DNA from: Kribbella amoyensis
GTDB lineage: Bacteria > Actinomycetota > Actinomycetes > Propionibacteriales > Kribbellaceae
Assembly (NCBI RefSeq): GCF_007828865.1
Contig: NZ_VIVK01000001.1
Location: 2,604,001-2,668,000 of the forward strand
Length of the DNA: 64,000 nucleotides
Direction of reading: 5' to 3'
The position numbers were made by a program, and so were the translations under genes. Below the pieces are notes generated by a model. That model had not been told where the DNA came from. It was given only the letters and a program-made list of their open reading frames with translations, and did no database searches. Shown here piece after piece: positions 31,090 to 39,485 of the stretch; the first letter of the stretch is position 1; each line of letters opens with the position of its first letter.

Positions 31090-32337
31090 ATGGCCGACCG
31101 GTCGGTCCGGGATTCCGTCGAGGCGGTGTACCGGGAGGAACGCGCCCTGCTGCTCGCCTCGCTGGTCCGCCGCTTCGGTGACCTGGACCTGGCCGAGGAA
31201 GTCACGTCCGAGGCGATCGAGGCCGCGATGCGGACCTGGCCGAAGGACGGCGTACCGTCCCGCCCCGGCGCGTGGTTGCTGACCACGGCCCGGCGGAAGG
31301 CGGTGGACCGGCTTCGGCGGGACAAGACGTACGCGGCCCGGCTCGCGGTCCTGCAGGTGGACCTGTCCAGGGCCGAGCCTGTCGCGGCGCCGACCGGCGA
31401 CGCGGAAGTGCCGGACGATCGGCTCCAACTGTTCTTCACCTGTGCGCATCCCGCGTTGCAGGCGGAGGACCGCGGCGCCCTGATGCTGCGGTGTCTGGCC
31501 GGCCTGACCACGCCCGAGGTGGCCCGCGCGTACCTGGTCCCGGTGCCGACGATGGCCAAGCGCATCACCCGAGCCAAGGTGAAGATCAAGGATGCCCGGA
31601 TCCCCTTCCGGGTCCCGACCGTCGCCGAACTTCCCGAGCGCCTCCCCGGCGTCCTTCAGGTGCTCTACTCGATCTTCACCGAGGGCTACGCGGCGAGCTC
31701 GGGCGAGGATCTGCAGCGGCTCGACCTGGCCGAGGAAGCGATCCGGCTCACCGCGATCCTGCGTCGGCTGCTTCCGTCCGAACGCGAGGTCGCCGGCCTG
31801 CTCGCGCTGATGCTGCTGATCCACGCCCGCCGCCACGCACGGGTCGGCGCTGATGGCTCGATGGTGTTGCTCGAGGACCAGGACCGCGGACTCTGGGACC
31901 GCACGATGATCGAGGAAGGCCGCGACCTGGTGTTCGTCGCGCTGAGCGGTGAGTCGCCCGGGTTCTACGGCGTCCAAGCGGCGATCGCGGCCTTGCACGA
32001 CGAAGCGGCCGACATCGCGACAACGGACTGGCCGCAGATCGTCGCGCTGTACGACGTGCTGCTCGTGATCTCGCCGTCCCCGGTGGTGGCGCTGAACCGC
32101 GCGGTCGCGGTGGCGATGCGCGACGGCGCCGAGGCGGGACTCGTACTGCTGGACGAGCTCGAAGCGGAACCGCGCCTGCGCGACTACTCGCCGTACCGCA
32201 CCGCCCGCGCGGATCTCCTGGCCCGCGCCGGCCGCCGGCCCGAAGCCGCGGCCGCCTACCGACTCGCACTCGACCTGGCCGCGACCGAGCCGGAACGCGT
32301 GCACCTGAAGCGTCGCCTCGAAGCGATGGAGGAGTGA
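31090..32337 (+). CDS. ECF42-type sigma factor with C-terminal TPR-like extension
   Basis: 415 residues. Sigma region 2 (LLASLVRRFGDLDLAEEVTSEAIEAAMRTWPKDGVPSRPGAWLLTTARRKAVDRLRR) and region 4 (ALMLRCLAGLTTPEVARAYLVPVPTMAKRITRAKVKIKDA) are followed by a 220-residue helical extension with LYSIFTEGYAAS, ALNRAVAVAMRDG and a terminal TPR-like helix pair. This long extension in place of an anti-sigma factor, and the adjoining DGPF gene, define the ECF42 group; the extension is thought to control activity. Translationally linked to both neighbours (1 and 3 nt gaps). Confidence 0.94.
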   Translation: MADRSVRDSVEAVYREERALLLASLVRRFGDLDLAEEVTSEAIEAAMRTWPKDGVPSRPGAWLLTTARRKAVDRLRRDKTYAARLAVLQVDLSRAEPVAAPTGDAEVPDDRLQLFFTCAHPALQAEDRGALMLRCLAGLTTPEVARAYLVPVPTMAKRITRAKVKIKDARIPFRVPTVAELPERLPGVLQVLYSIFTEGYAASSGEDLQRLDLAEEAIRLTAILRRLLPSEREVAGLLALMLLIHARRHARVGADGSMVLLEDQDRGLWDRTMIEEGRDLVFVALSGESPGFYGVQAAIAALHDEAADIATTDWPQIVALYDVLLVISPSPVVALNRAVAVAMRDGAEAGLVLLDELEAEPRLRDYSPYRTARADLLARAGRRPEAAAAYRLALDLAATEPERVHLKRRLEAMEE

Positions 32338-32340
32338 ACC

Positions 32341-32979
32341 ATGAGCAACCGATGGGAAGAGATCCGGCCGCAGGTCGAAGCCGAGCGGCTGAGCTTGGTG
32401 AAGTTCCTGGAGGGGCTTCGTGAGGACGAGTGGGCCGTGCGGTCGCTGTGCACGGACTGGACCGTGCACGAGGTGCTCGCTCATCTGACGCTCTCGACGA
32501 GGACCGGAGTCAAGGATTGGCTGAAGGGCCTGGCTCAGGCTCGCTTCGACTTCGACAGAATGGAATCTCAGCAGGGCCGCGAGCGCGCCGCGCAGTACTC
32601 GCCGGCGGAGCTGATCGAGCAGTACCGCGAGACCGCCGGTTCGACCCGGAGGTCCCCGCTGTCCGGGGCGATGGACCCGCTGGTGGACGTGCTCGTCCAC
32701 GGCCAGGACATCGCACGACCGCTGGGCCGAGAGCGCGAGATCCCGCTGAAGCTGTTGCCGGGGGCCCTTGATCACTTGTGGAACAGCCCGTTCTACGGCG
32801 TGAAGAAGAGGTTCCGTGGAACGCGGATGATCGCAACGGACGTGCAGTGGACCGCAGGCGACGGCCCGGCCGAGGTGCGCGGGCCGGCAACAGAGTTGTT
32901 GCTAGCAGCAACAGGCAGGCCGTCCGGGCTGGACAATTTGCAAGGCGAAGGCGTGGAGCTCGTGCGCGCGACGCTGTGA
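32341..32979 (+). CDS. DinB/maleylpyruvate-isomerase-like (TIGR03083) protein
   Basis: 212 residues. The N-terminal four-helix bundle has LTDW-type start (LCTDWTVHEVLAHLTLSTRT), the usual first His of the metal site, and VDVLVHGQDIARPLG carrying the second His and Asp, as in mycothiol-dependent DinB-like enzymes. It ends in a small beta domain. Such proteins use or transfer mycothiol or bind a divalent metal. Third gene of the YCII/ECF42 operon, 3 nt after the sigma stop, so it may be the effector under ECF42 control. Confidence 0.88.
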   Translation: MSNRWEEIRPQVEAERLSLVKFLEGLREDEWAVRSLCTDWTVHEVLAHLTLSTRTGVKDWLKGLAQARFDFDRMESQQGRERAAQYSPAELIEQYRETAGSTRRSPLSGAMDPLVDVLVHGQDIARPLGREREIPLKLLPGALDHLWNSPFYGVKKRFRGTRMIATDVQWTAGDGPAEVRGPATELLLAATGRPSGLDNLQGEGVELVRATL

Positions 32980-33254
32980 GATGAGACAGGGCGGTGCTTG
33001 GGAGGGAGCGCCGGGTGCGGGTAGGTCAGGCGCGGATCCCGGCGGGCGAAGGATGCCAGCCGGGGCCTTGTCACTCGGTACGCGGGGATTGATGTCGCGG
33101 GTGGTTGCTTGGCGAGGGTGAACGGGTGAGGTGGTGCCTGGTGGTGCGGCGTCGGGTGCGGAGACGCTGGGCGGGGCCGTGCCTGGGAAGTGGCGCCGGG
33201 TGCGGGGAGGCCAGGCGCGGGTCGGTTGGTGAGGGGGTGTCGACCGGGGGCTGG
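32980..33254. other. GC-rich intergenic stretch with a duplicated 30-bp block
   Basis: A block around GCCGGGTGCGGGTAGGTCAG at 33007 recurs with changes near 33195. It may be an extension of the repetitive 3' end of the DUF222 gene. No gene is supported. Confidence 0.4.
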
Positions 33255-35027
33255 TCATCCGGTTCGCGCGCGGGGCGTGCTTGGGGCTGAGGCCGCTGCG
33301 GGTTTGCCTGGTGGGGATGTCGTGGGCAGGGCTACGCCAGGTGCGGGGCTGTTGGGCTCACGCGTACCAGGCATGGGGTTGCTATGCGTGGACGCACCAG
33401 GTTCCGGGCTGCTGGGCGTGGGCGTCGTACCAGGCGTGGAGTTGCTACGCGTGGACGTGCTAGGTGCCGGGCTGTTACGCGTGGGCGCGCCAGCTCCGTG
33501 GCTGGTGGGCGGTGGTGTGGGTGGTGCGGGGGTTGGTGGGGCTGGGGTTTGTGGGGCTGGGGTTTGTGGGGGTTGGGTTGTTGGGGAGTGGGTTGGTGGT
33601 GGTGGGGTAGTCGCCGGTGAGGTGTTCCGGGTGGGCCGTGGCCGTGGCGGGGTGGTCCAGGGTGGGGTGGATACCTGGGGGCGGCCTTGGGTGAGGGTGA
33701 TGGTCCAGTGGCCGCGGTGGATTTCTTGGTGGTGGGTCCTGCAGAGCAGCACCAGGTTGGTGAGGGCAGTTTTGCCGCCGTTGGCCCAGTGGATGAGGTG
33801 GTGGGCCTCGCACATGGCCGGTGGGGCTTGGCAGATGACGCAGCCGCGGTCGCGGGCGTTGAGGGCACGCCGGATCGCGCGGTTGACGAAGCGTTGTTCT
33901 TTGCCGATGTCGAGGGGTTCTGAGTTGGTTCCCAGGACGATCGGGATTACCTCGGCATCGCAGGCGAGGCGGCGGATCGTGCCCGCGGACAAGGTGGTGC
34001 CGTGGGCGAGCTGGCCCATGCCCGTGCCGGCGATGAGGTCCTTCAGGGCGATCGTGACGGTGATGTGGGGCTTGATGTCGCCGTGGCTTGGCGCGGCGCT
34101 GCCGGTGGACGCGGCGGTCGCGAGGATGGCGGCCAGGGCGTCGGCCTGGCGCTTGCCACGGCTGCGGGGGTCGCGTCGGCCGTCGGGAGTCAGGTGAGGT
34201 TTGGCGCCGGCGAAGATCAGGGTCTGGAGGAGTTCGGCGTTGTCGCCGGCCAGGTAGCCGCCGAACTCGGCGCCGTGGTCGCGACGCTTCAGCCAGAAGG
34301 TCTCGGCGGCTTTGGCGCGGTCTTCGGCGGGTTCGGGGCCGTCGGGGTCGAGGCGGTCGCGGACCTGCTTGGCGAGTTTGCGGAGGTCGCGTGGAGGGAG
34401 GACGGCTGCGGCGGTGACCATCTCACGTTCGGCGACCTGCAGAGTCTCGACCGGCGTGGTGGACGGGGCCTTCTCAAGAGCAGAGACGATCACCTCGGCC
34501 TGCGCCGGATGAAGACCAGCGCTGCCGTAGACACCAGCGCCGTGGAGCCCAGCGTCAGCACCGCCATGCAGGCCAGCGCCGACCTGGAGCTCAGCGTTGC
34601 CATCGAGCTCAGCGTTGCCATCGAGCTCAGCAGTTCCTGTGGAATCAGCGCCGCCGTCAGCATCGCCGCTGCCATGGAGATCAGCGCCGCCGTCGGCATC
34701 AGCGTCGTTGGGGTCAGCGTCGTCGGGGTCAGCGTCGCCGACGTGGTCAGCGTTGAGTGCTTCCTGGACGGCTGCGTACTTGGAGAGGTTGCAGGCCAGG
34801 CGTAGGTCACGGCGTACGTCGGTGGTGTCGAGGCGGTGGCGGGTCGCGATCAGTTCGACGGTGTCGCGGGCGCCGAGATCGGCGGCGTGGCCGTTGCGGT
34901 CCAGGGCGGCCAGGAGCTCGAGCCGGTAGGTCTGGAGACGGCCGAGCTGAGTGTGCACGCTGTCGAGCGCGGCCAGCATCTCGCCGCCGCTCATCGACCA
35001 CACCGGCCGCTCGCAAATCCCCTTCAT
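33255..35027 (-). CDS. DUF222 domain protein with HNH nuclease motif
   Basis: 590 residues. DUF222 spans about 10-330 but is interrupted by a low-complexity Asp/Gly/Ala/Leu insert (about 98-175). The HNH zinc-nuclease motif is complete (CVICQAPPAMCEAHHLIHWANGGKTALTNLVLLCRTHHQEIH, about 405-446). The last 140 residues are a Pro/Thr/Ser tail encoded by imperfect DNA repeats. This is the family of mycobacterial 13E12 repeat proteins, present in many copies in actinomycetes, with an unproven role in DNA cutting or mobility. The ATG at 35027 is preferred because TACGGT ends 8 nt before it; MSGGEM at 34994 is possible. Confidence 0.9.
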   Translation of the reverse strand: MKGICERPVWSMSGGEMLAALDSVHTQLGRLQTYRLELLAALDRNGHAADLGARDTVELIATRHRLDTTDVRRDLRLACNLSKYAAVQEALNADHVGDADPDDADPNDADADGGADLHGSGDADGGADSTGTAELDGNAELDGNAELQVGAGLHGGADAGLHGAGVYGSAGLHPAQAEVIVSALEKAPSTTPVETLQVAEREMVTAAAVLPPRDLRKLAKQVRDRLDPDGPEPAEDRAKAAETFWLKRRDHGAEFGGYLAGDNAELLQTLIFAGAKPHLTPDGRRDPRSRGKRQADALAAILATAASTGSAAPSHGDIKPHITVTIALKDLIAGTGMGQLAHGTTLSAGTIRRLACDAEVIPIVLGTNSEPLDIGKEQRFVNRAIRRALNARDRGCVICQAPPAMCEAHHLIHWANGGKTALTNLVLLCRTHHQEIHRGHWTITLTQGRPQVSTPPWTTPPRPRPTRNTSPATTPPPPTHSPTTQPPQTPAPQTPAPPTPAPPTPPPTSHGAGAPTRNSPAPSTSTRSNSTPGTTPTPSSPEPGASTHSNPMPGTREPNSPAPGVALPTTSPPGKPAAASAPSTPRARTG

Positions 35028-35035
35028 GCCAGCAA

Positions 35036-35041
35036 ACCGTA
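35036..35041 (-). promoter_or_regulatory. -10 box of a near-leaderless promoter (DUF222 gene)
   Basis: TACGGT, 8 nt before ATG 35027. Confidence 0.35.
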
Positions 35042-35178
35042 GCCGACGAAACCAGCAACGAGAAATCGAGAATCCCCTTACAAACAAGGAGATTCAGCCC
35101 CACCAAGTTGTCCACAGATCGAAAGTCGGCAACACATCCAGACCCGAACGGTGTAGGCAGGACCAGCTCAGACGGGAG

Positions 35179-36417
35179 TCACCGCGACTGGTCCTCGACC
35201 CACAGCCTCGTCAGTCCCCGGAAGTGCGCGAGGAACTTCTCCCGCTCATGTGCCGGGTACGTCGCCTCCACCGTCTCGCGCAGCAGGCGATCGAAGTCCG
35301 GCCCGGCCGCCCAGTCCACCAAGCGCGTGTCGAAGTCGGCCAGGTTCTCCGCGCACCACTCGCGGTACTTGGCCGTGTCGAAGTGCTCGTCGGCCAGCGC
35401 CAGGTACGCGTTCAGCTTCGCGTCGTAGTCCAGCGAGTCGTCGTCGGCCACCGCGAAGTACCGCTCGGTGTGCAGGTCGACCTTCGTCCGGCGCCCCGTC
35501 ACCAGCGAGAACACCGACCATTTCACCAACGCGCTGATCGCCCACGGGAAGTAGTAGTGCAGCGAGGTGATCGCCACATCCGGGCACGCGTTCGCGTAGT
35601 CGATCGGATGCACCGAATCGCCCTTGACCAGCATTTCGCACGAGTTGAACTCCCAGCCGAAGAAGGCGTTCACGATCCGGCTGATCGCGACCGCCTGGTG
35701 GCCGGCGGACGGGCTGAGGAAGTCGTGCGAGACCGCGTACCGGTTGTGCATCGGCTCGTCCGGGCGGAAGTCCATCACCATCGTCTCGGCGCCGATCGAC
35801 AGCGCGCGGGCGAAGACGTCGTAGTCGATCGTGGCCTGCAGGTGCATCAGCATCTCGCCGGACTCGTCGTACGCGCGGTGCAGCTCGTCGCGGTCGCGGA
35901 TCCGGGAGACGCCACGCCAGCCGCCACCGTCGAACGGTTTCATGTACAGCGGGTACCCGAGGTCGTCGGCGATCGCGTCCAGGTCGAACGGGCGGTTGTA
36001 CTTGGCCGCCGTGTACGCCCAGCGCACGTTGTCGACGGGGTTCTTGTACGGCACCAGCACGGTCCGCGGGATCTTCAGCCCGAGCCGCAGCATCGCGCAG
36101 TACGCGCTGTGCTTCTCCATCGACTGGAACGTGAACGGCGAGTTCAGCAGGTACGTACCGTTCATCAGCGCGGCCTTCTTCAGCCATTCACGCGGGTGGT
36201 AGTACCAGTAGGCCAGCCGGTCGATCACCAGCCCGACACGGACCGGGTCGGTCAGGTCGAACGGCTCGATCGTCAACCGGTCCGAGCTGAACTCGTGCGT
36301 CGTCCCGTACTTGTCCTTGACCGGGCCGACCCGCCGCAGCAGCGCCTCGAACGCCTGCGGCCAGTCCTCCTCGGCCCCGAGCAGCAATCCGATCAGGTGG
36401 TGCGAACGGTCAGCCAC
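35179..36417 (-). CDS. ATP-grasp family protein
   Basis: 412 residues. The central ATP-grasp fold is seen in PRTVLVPYKNPVDNVRWAY, LGYPLYMKPFDGGGWRGVSRIRDRDELHRAYDESGEMLMHLQATID (lysine and glycine loop binding ATP) and HPIDYANACPDVAI near the metal site. ATP-grasp enzymes join a carboxylate to an amine or thiol through an acyl-phosphate. The substrate is unknown. GTG 36417 is the start because GAGGAG (36424-36429) lies 6 nt upstream, rather than TTG 36423. It follows an esterase gene by 59 nt and ends a five-gene minus-strand run starting with PAD. Confidence 0.88.
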   Translation of the reverse strand: MADRSHHLIGLLLGAEEDWPQAFEALLRRVGPVKDKYGTTHEFSSDRLTIEPFDLTDPVRVGLVIDRLAYWYYHPREWLKKAALMNGTYLLNSPFTFQSMEKHSAYCAMLRLGLKIPRTVLVPYKNPVDNVRWAYTAAKYNRPFDLDAIADDLGYPLYMKPFDGGGWRGVSRIRDRDELHRAYDESGEMLMHLQATIDYDVFARALSIGAETMVMDFRPDEPMHNRYAVSHDFLSPSAGHQAVAISRIVNAFFGWEFNSCEMLVKGDSVHPIDYANACPDVAITSLHYYFPWAISALVKWSVFSLVTGRRTKVDLHTERYFAVADDDSLDYDAKLNAYLALADEHFDTAKYREWCAENLADFDTRLVDWAAGPDFDRLLRETVEATYPAHEREKFLAHFRGLTRLWVEDQSR

Positions 36418-36476
36418 GGTCAACTCCTCAACAGCATCGACGAACCAGAATCAGCGAACCCGAAAGATCAACAAAG

Positions 36477-37232
36477 TCAACAGAAGCGGGGCAGATGGTG
36501 GGCGATCTGCTTGCGCCACCACGGCCAGTCGTGCGCGACGTCGTGGCCCCACAGGTCCAGCTCGTGCGGGATGCCCTTCGACGCCAGCGCCGCGGCAGTC
36601 GACCGCGCGGACGGCAGCGAGCCGGTCGGGTGCGTCTCCCAGTCCCCCTGACCGACGACGAGCAGCAGGAACACGCGGTTGCGCAACCACTCGAGGTGAT
36701 CGCCCGCCAGGTTCGGCAGGTAGTCGGCGGGGTTGCTGAAGTACGTCGCGTCGCCGCGGTCACCCCAGGCGTGCCAACTGGCGGAGTCGTAGTTGCCGGA
36801 CTGGCAGATCGCGATCGGGAACAGGTCGGCCCGCTTCAGCGCGAAGTTCAGCGCGTGGAAGGCGCCGAGACTGCATCCGGTGGTGACGATGTCGCTCGCG
36901 CCGGGCGAGTCCGCGCCGATCGCCGGGACCACCTGGTCGACGATCCAGGACTCGTACTGCTCGTGCCGGCGGGCCCGGTCCTCCAGCGGGATGCCCCGGT
37001 CGGACCAGCTCAGGTGGTCGAACGAGTCGACGCAGTACAGCTTGACCCGGCCGGCCTCGACCAGTCCGGAGACCGCGTCGACCATGCCGTTGTTCTCGTA
37101 GTCCCAGGCCCGGCCCTGTTCGCTCGGGAACACCAGCACCGGTCGGCCGTAGTGCCCGTAGCGGATCAGCGTGCCGGGGCGGTCCAGCCCGGGCGCGTCC
37201 AGTTCGACCTGCTCCCGCTCCACCGGCCTCAC
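36477..37232 (-). CDS. Alpha/beta-hydrolase-fold esterase (D family)
   Basis: 251 residues with the esterase-D/Fes-like fold: RPVLVFPSEQGRAWDYENNGMVDAV, KLYCVDSFDHLSWSDRG, the nucleophile elbow TTGCSLGAFHALNFALKR, and WGHDVAHDWPWWRKQ with the catalytic His near the end. No signal peptide, so cytoplasmic. GTG 37232 is supported by a TAGCTT -10 box ending 6 nt before it, showing its own leaderless promoter inside the cluster. Paired with the downstream ATP-grasp gene, suggesting the two act on one metabolite or peptide. Confidence 0.88.
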   Translation of the reverse strand: MRPVEREQVELDAPGLDRPGTLIRYGHYGRPVLVFPSEQGRAWDYENNGMVDAVSGLVEAGRVKLYCVDSFDHLSWSDRGIPLEDRARRHEQYESWIVDQVVPAIGADSPGASDIVTTGCSLGAFHALNFALKRADLFPIAICQSGNYDSASWHAWGDRGDATYFSNPADYLPNLAGDHLEWLRNRVFLLLVVGQGDWETHPTGSLPSARSTAAALASKGIPHELDLWGHDVAHDWPWWRKQIAHHLPRFC

Positions 37233-37238
37233 CCCTTG

Positions 37239-37244
37239 AAGCTA
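37239..37244 (-). promoter_or_regulatory. -10 box of a leaderless promoter (first esterase)
   Basis: TAGCTT, 6 nt before GTG 37232. Confidence 0.5.
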
Positions 37245-37288
37245 GTTGTACCCCGCACCAGTCTCCGTCCGCTCACCCTCGCATGTCT

Positions 37289-38416
37289 TCAGACCGGCTG
37301 CCTGGTCGTCGCGCGTCCCGCCACCGGCCCGAGTACGGCGACCAGCACGGCGAGCACCGCGACCCCACCGAGCGCCACCGGCAACGTCCAGGCGCTCGAC
37401 GCGGCTCCGACAGCGGCCGGGCCGAGCAGGAAGCCGAGGTACGCGAGCGTGGTCACCGTGGAGATCGCGCCAGCACGGCGCTCCGGACCGGCCCAGGCGC
37501 CCGCCATGCTGATGATGGTCGGCGCGCAGACGGACGTACCCAGCCCGGCCACGCCGATCCCGGCCAGCGCGACCCACGCGTTGGTGGCGGTGGCCGCGAC
37601 GATCGACCCGACGGCCGCGACGGCGCCTCCGGCAACGAGCAGCTGAACCGGACGGAACCGGGTGAGCAGGGCGTTGCCACCGATCCGCCCGCTCGCGGCC
37701 GCGGCGGCGAACACGGCCGGTGCGCTCGACGCGAGAGCGGGCGCCGCACCGAGCGAGGTGTCCAGGTGGACCGCGCCCCAGCTCTGCCACGCGTTCTCCA
37801 CCACGTACGCGAGCGCGCACAGGCCGCCGAAGACCAGCAGCGCCGGCTCCAGCCGACGCTTGACCGGCTTGGCAGTGACCGGGCGGATCGCGGCCGACCC
37901 GGGAGCCAAGGCGAAGGCGACGACCAGGACGATCAGCACGAGAACGCCACCCAGTACCGGCAACGCCCCCGCCCCGGTCGCCCGCAGGCCCGCCGTGGCG
38001 AGGCTGGAGACGACGACCGCGACGGAGAACAGCCCGTGCGCGAGGTTCATCAACGGACGCTCGGTGGCCGCCTCGGCCGCCGACCCGGTGGCGTTGATCG
38101 CGACGTCGGTCGCGCCCGACGTCATCCCGAGCAGGAACAGCGCACCGGCCAGCCCGACGACCGACCCGGCCAGCGCCGGCAGGACCCCGCAGATCCCGAA
38201 CGCCACCATCACCACGGGCAGCACGATCCCGCCGTACCGGTCGATCAGGTACCCGGTGAACCGCATCGAGACCAGCGCCCCGAGCCCGACCATCAGCAGC
38301 GCGATCCCGAGCTCCCCGTCGCCGACCCGGGCCTCGGTCCGGACCGCGGGCAGGATCGCACCCCACGCACCCCAGAAGAGACCGAACGCGGCAAATCCCG
38401 CAAGTGTCCTGAGCAC
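37289..38416 (-). CDS. MFS transporter (12-helix type)
   Basis: 375-residue major facilitator with about twelve helices. It opens LRTLAGFAAFGLFWGAWGAILPAVRTEARVGDGELGIALLMVGLGALVSM, has the motif-A-like loop TGYLIDRYGG between helices 2 and 3, and a positively charged central loop (RPVTAKPVKRRLEPA). It resembles the FucP/drug-efflux-like actinobacterial group; direction and substrate are unknown. GTG 38416 has a TAGTCT -10 box (38424-38429) ending 7 nt upstream, overlapping the stop codon of the next gene. Its place between two esterases and an ATP-grasp suggests export or uptake of their product. Confidence 0.88.
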   Translation of the reverse strand: MLRTLAGFAAFGLFWGAWGAILPAVRTEARVGDGELGIALLMVGLGALVSMRFTGYLIDRYGGIVLPVVMVAFGICGVLPALAGSVVGLAGALFLLGMTSGATDVAINATGSAAEAATERPLMNLAHGLFSVAVVVSSLATAGLRATGAGALPVLGGVLVLIVLVVAFALAPGSAAIRPVTAKPVKRRLEPALLVFGGLCALAYVVENAWQSWGAVHLDTSLGAAPALASSAPAVFAAAAASGRIGGNALLTRFRPVQLLVAGGAVAAVGSIVAATATNAWVALAGIGVAGLGTSVCAPTIISMAGAWAGPERRAGAISTVTTLAYLGFLLGPAAVGAASSAWTLPVALGGVAVLAVLVAVLGPVAGRATTRQPV

Positions 38417-38423
38417 CCGCGAG

Positions 38424-38429
38424 AGACTA
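38424..38429 (-). promoter_or_regulatory. -10 box of a leaderless promoter (MFS gene)
   Basis: TAGTCT, 7 nt before GTG 38416; its first bases are the TAG stop of the upstream esterase gene. Confidence 0.45.
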
Positions 38430-39464
38430 GGACCAGACCCGGTTCACCAGGTCGGTCAGACCGGGATCCAGGACGTCGCGCCAGGCGGTGAAGTTGTGCA
38501 TGTCCGGGGTCTCGTCGAACCGGACGTCGAGCCCGAGCTCGGTCAGGTGGGCCGCCATCACCCGGTTGTTGTGCACGTTCTCCTCGGGCGTCCCGGCCGT
38601 CATCCCGACCAGCGGCCGGCTCGGCGGCTCACCCGCCGCGAGCACCTTACCGACGAAACCGGTCACCTCGGCGTAGAACTCGAACCCGGACTCCTGCGGA
38701 TCCGTCGCCGGCGTGAAGAACGACCCCGACTGCAGGAACAACCCCGCGAACGTGCCCGGGTGGTTCCACTCGGCGTACAACGCCGCCAGCGCACCCAGGC
38801 TCGCGCCCATCAGTACCGGCACACGACTCTTGTACTGGCTCTGGATCGCCGGCAGCACCTGCTGGGTGAGGGCGGTGGCGTAGTCCGCGTTGGCCGCGTA
38901 CCACGGGTTGCGGGTGGTCGGGCGGAGCAGAGCAAGCCGGAACGGCGGAAGGGAGCCGCTGGCGACCATAGCGCCTGCGTAGTGGGTGAGCCCCGCGTAC
39001 GAGGCGAACTCCGGGCCGTCGTGGGCGAGGAGCAGGGGGAGCTCGTAACTCGGGCCGATGCCCTCGGGCGCCCAGACCTGTGTCTCGACGGTACCGACGG
39101 GGGTGTCGGCCACTGGGAGTGGAGTGAGGGTGGAAGCGATGGGCTCGGTCTGGATCCACCCAGGCTCGACGTAGCCGGGGAGCGGGAGCCAGGAGTGGTC
39201 CCCGAAAGCACCGCCGACGACGCGAGGGTTGGTCGGATCGGTGCGCATGCCCTGACCGGCGATGTCGAACAGGTACTCCATCCGGTGCACCGACGGCCGG
39301 GCCAGCCGGAGCTCCCAGCCGTAGTCCACCGGTTTGAACTCCAGCAGGTCCGCCGTCAGCCCCAGTTCCTCCCAGAGCCGAACCCCGGCCAGCGCGTGCT
39401 CCGGGTCCGCGAGGCGGAACACCACCTCGGCCCCTTCGACCGCGCTGACCACATCCTTGGACAT
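38427..39464 (-). CDS. Enterochelin-esterase-like alpha/beta hydrolase
   Basis: 345 residues. The N-terminal beta-sandwich (about 1-115; VVFRLADPEHALAGVRLWEELG, YGWELRLARPSVHRMEYLFDI) is followed by an esterase catalytic domain: VWAPEGIGPSYELPLLLAHDGPEFASY, nucleophile elbow LMGASLGALAALYAEW and a closing His region DETPDMHNFTAWRDVL. This two-domain layout is that of Fes/IroD-type esterases, which open ester-linked siderophores, but no siderophore genes adjoin. ATG 39464 has TACGGT ending 6 nt upstream. It lies 21 nt after the PAD gene and 10 nt before the MFS gene. Confidence 0.88.
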   Translation of the reverse strand: MSKDVVSAVEGAEVVFRLADPEHALAGVRLWEELGLTADLLEFKPVDYGWELRLARPSVHRMEYLFDIAGQGMRTDPTNPRVVGGAFGDHSWLPLPGYVEPGWIQTEPIASTLTPLPVADTPVGTVETQVWAPEGIGPSYELPLLLAHDGPEFASYAGLTHYAGAMVASGSLPPFRLALLRPTTRNPWYAANADYATALTQQVLPAIQSQYKSRVPVLMGASLGALAALYAEWNHPGTFAGLFLQSGSFFTPATDPQESGFEFYAEVTGFVGKVLAAGEPPSRPLVGMTAGTPEENVHNNRVMAAHLTELGLDVRFDETPDMHNFTAWRDVLDPGLTDLVNRVWS

Positions 39465-39470
39465 CCATCA

Positions 39471-39476
39471 ACCGTA
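39471..39476 (-). promoter_or_regulatory. -10 box of a leaderless promoter (enterochelin-esterase-like gene)
   Basis: TACGGT, 6 nt before ATG 39464. Confidence 0.4.
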
Positions 39477-39485
39477 ACTAGTGTC

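Noticed and set aside
32902..33258. Pro/Thr-rich open frame overlapping the DUF222 stop by ATGA
   Set aside because: No ribosome site or homology; it may be a frameshifted extension of the repetitive tail, but this cannot be shown from sequence alone.
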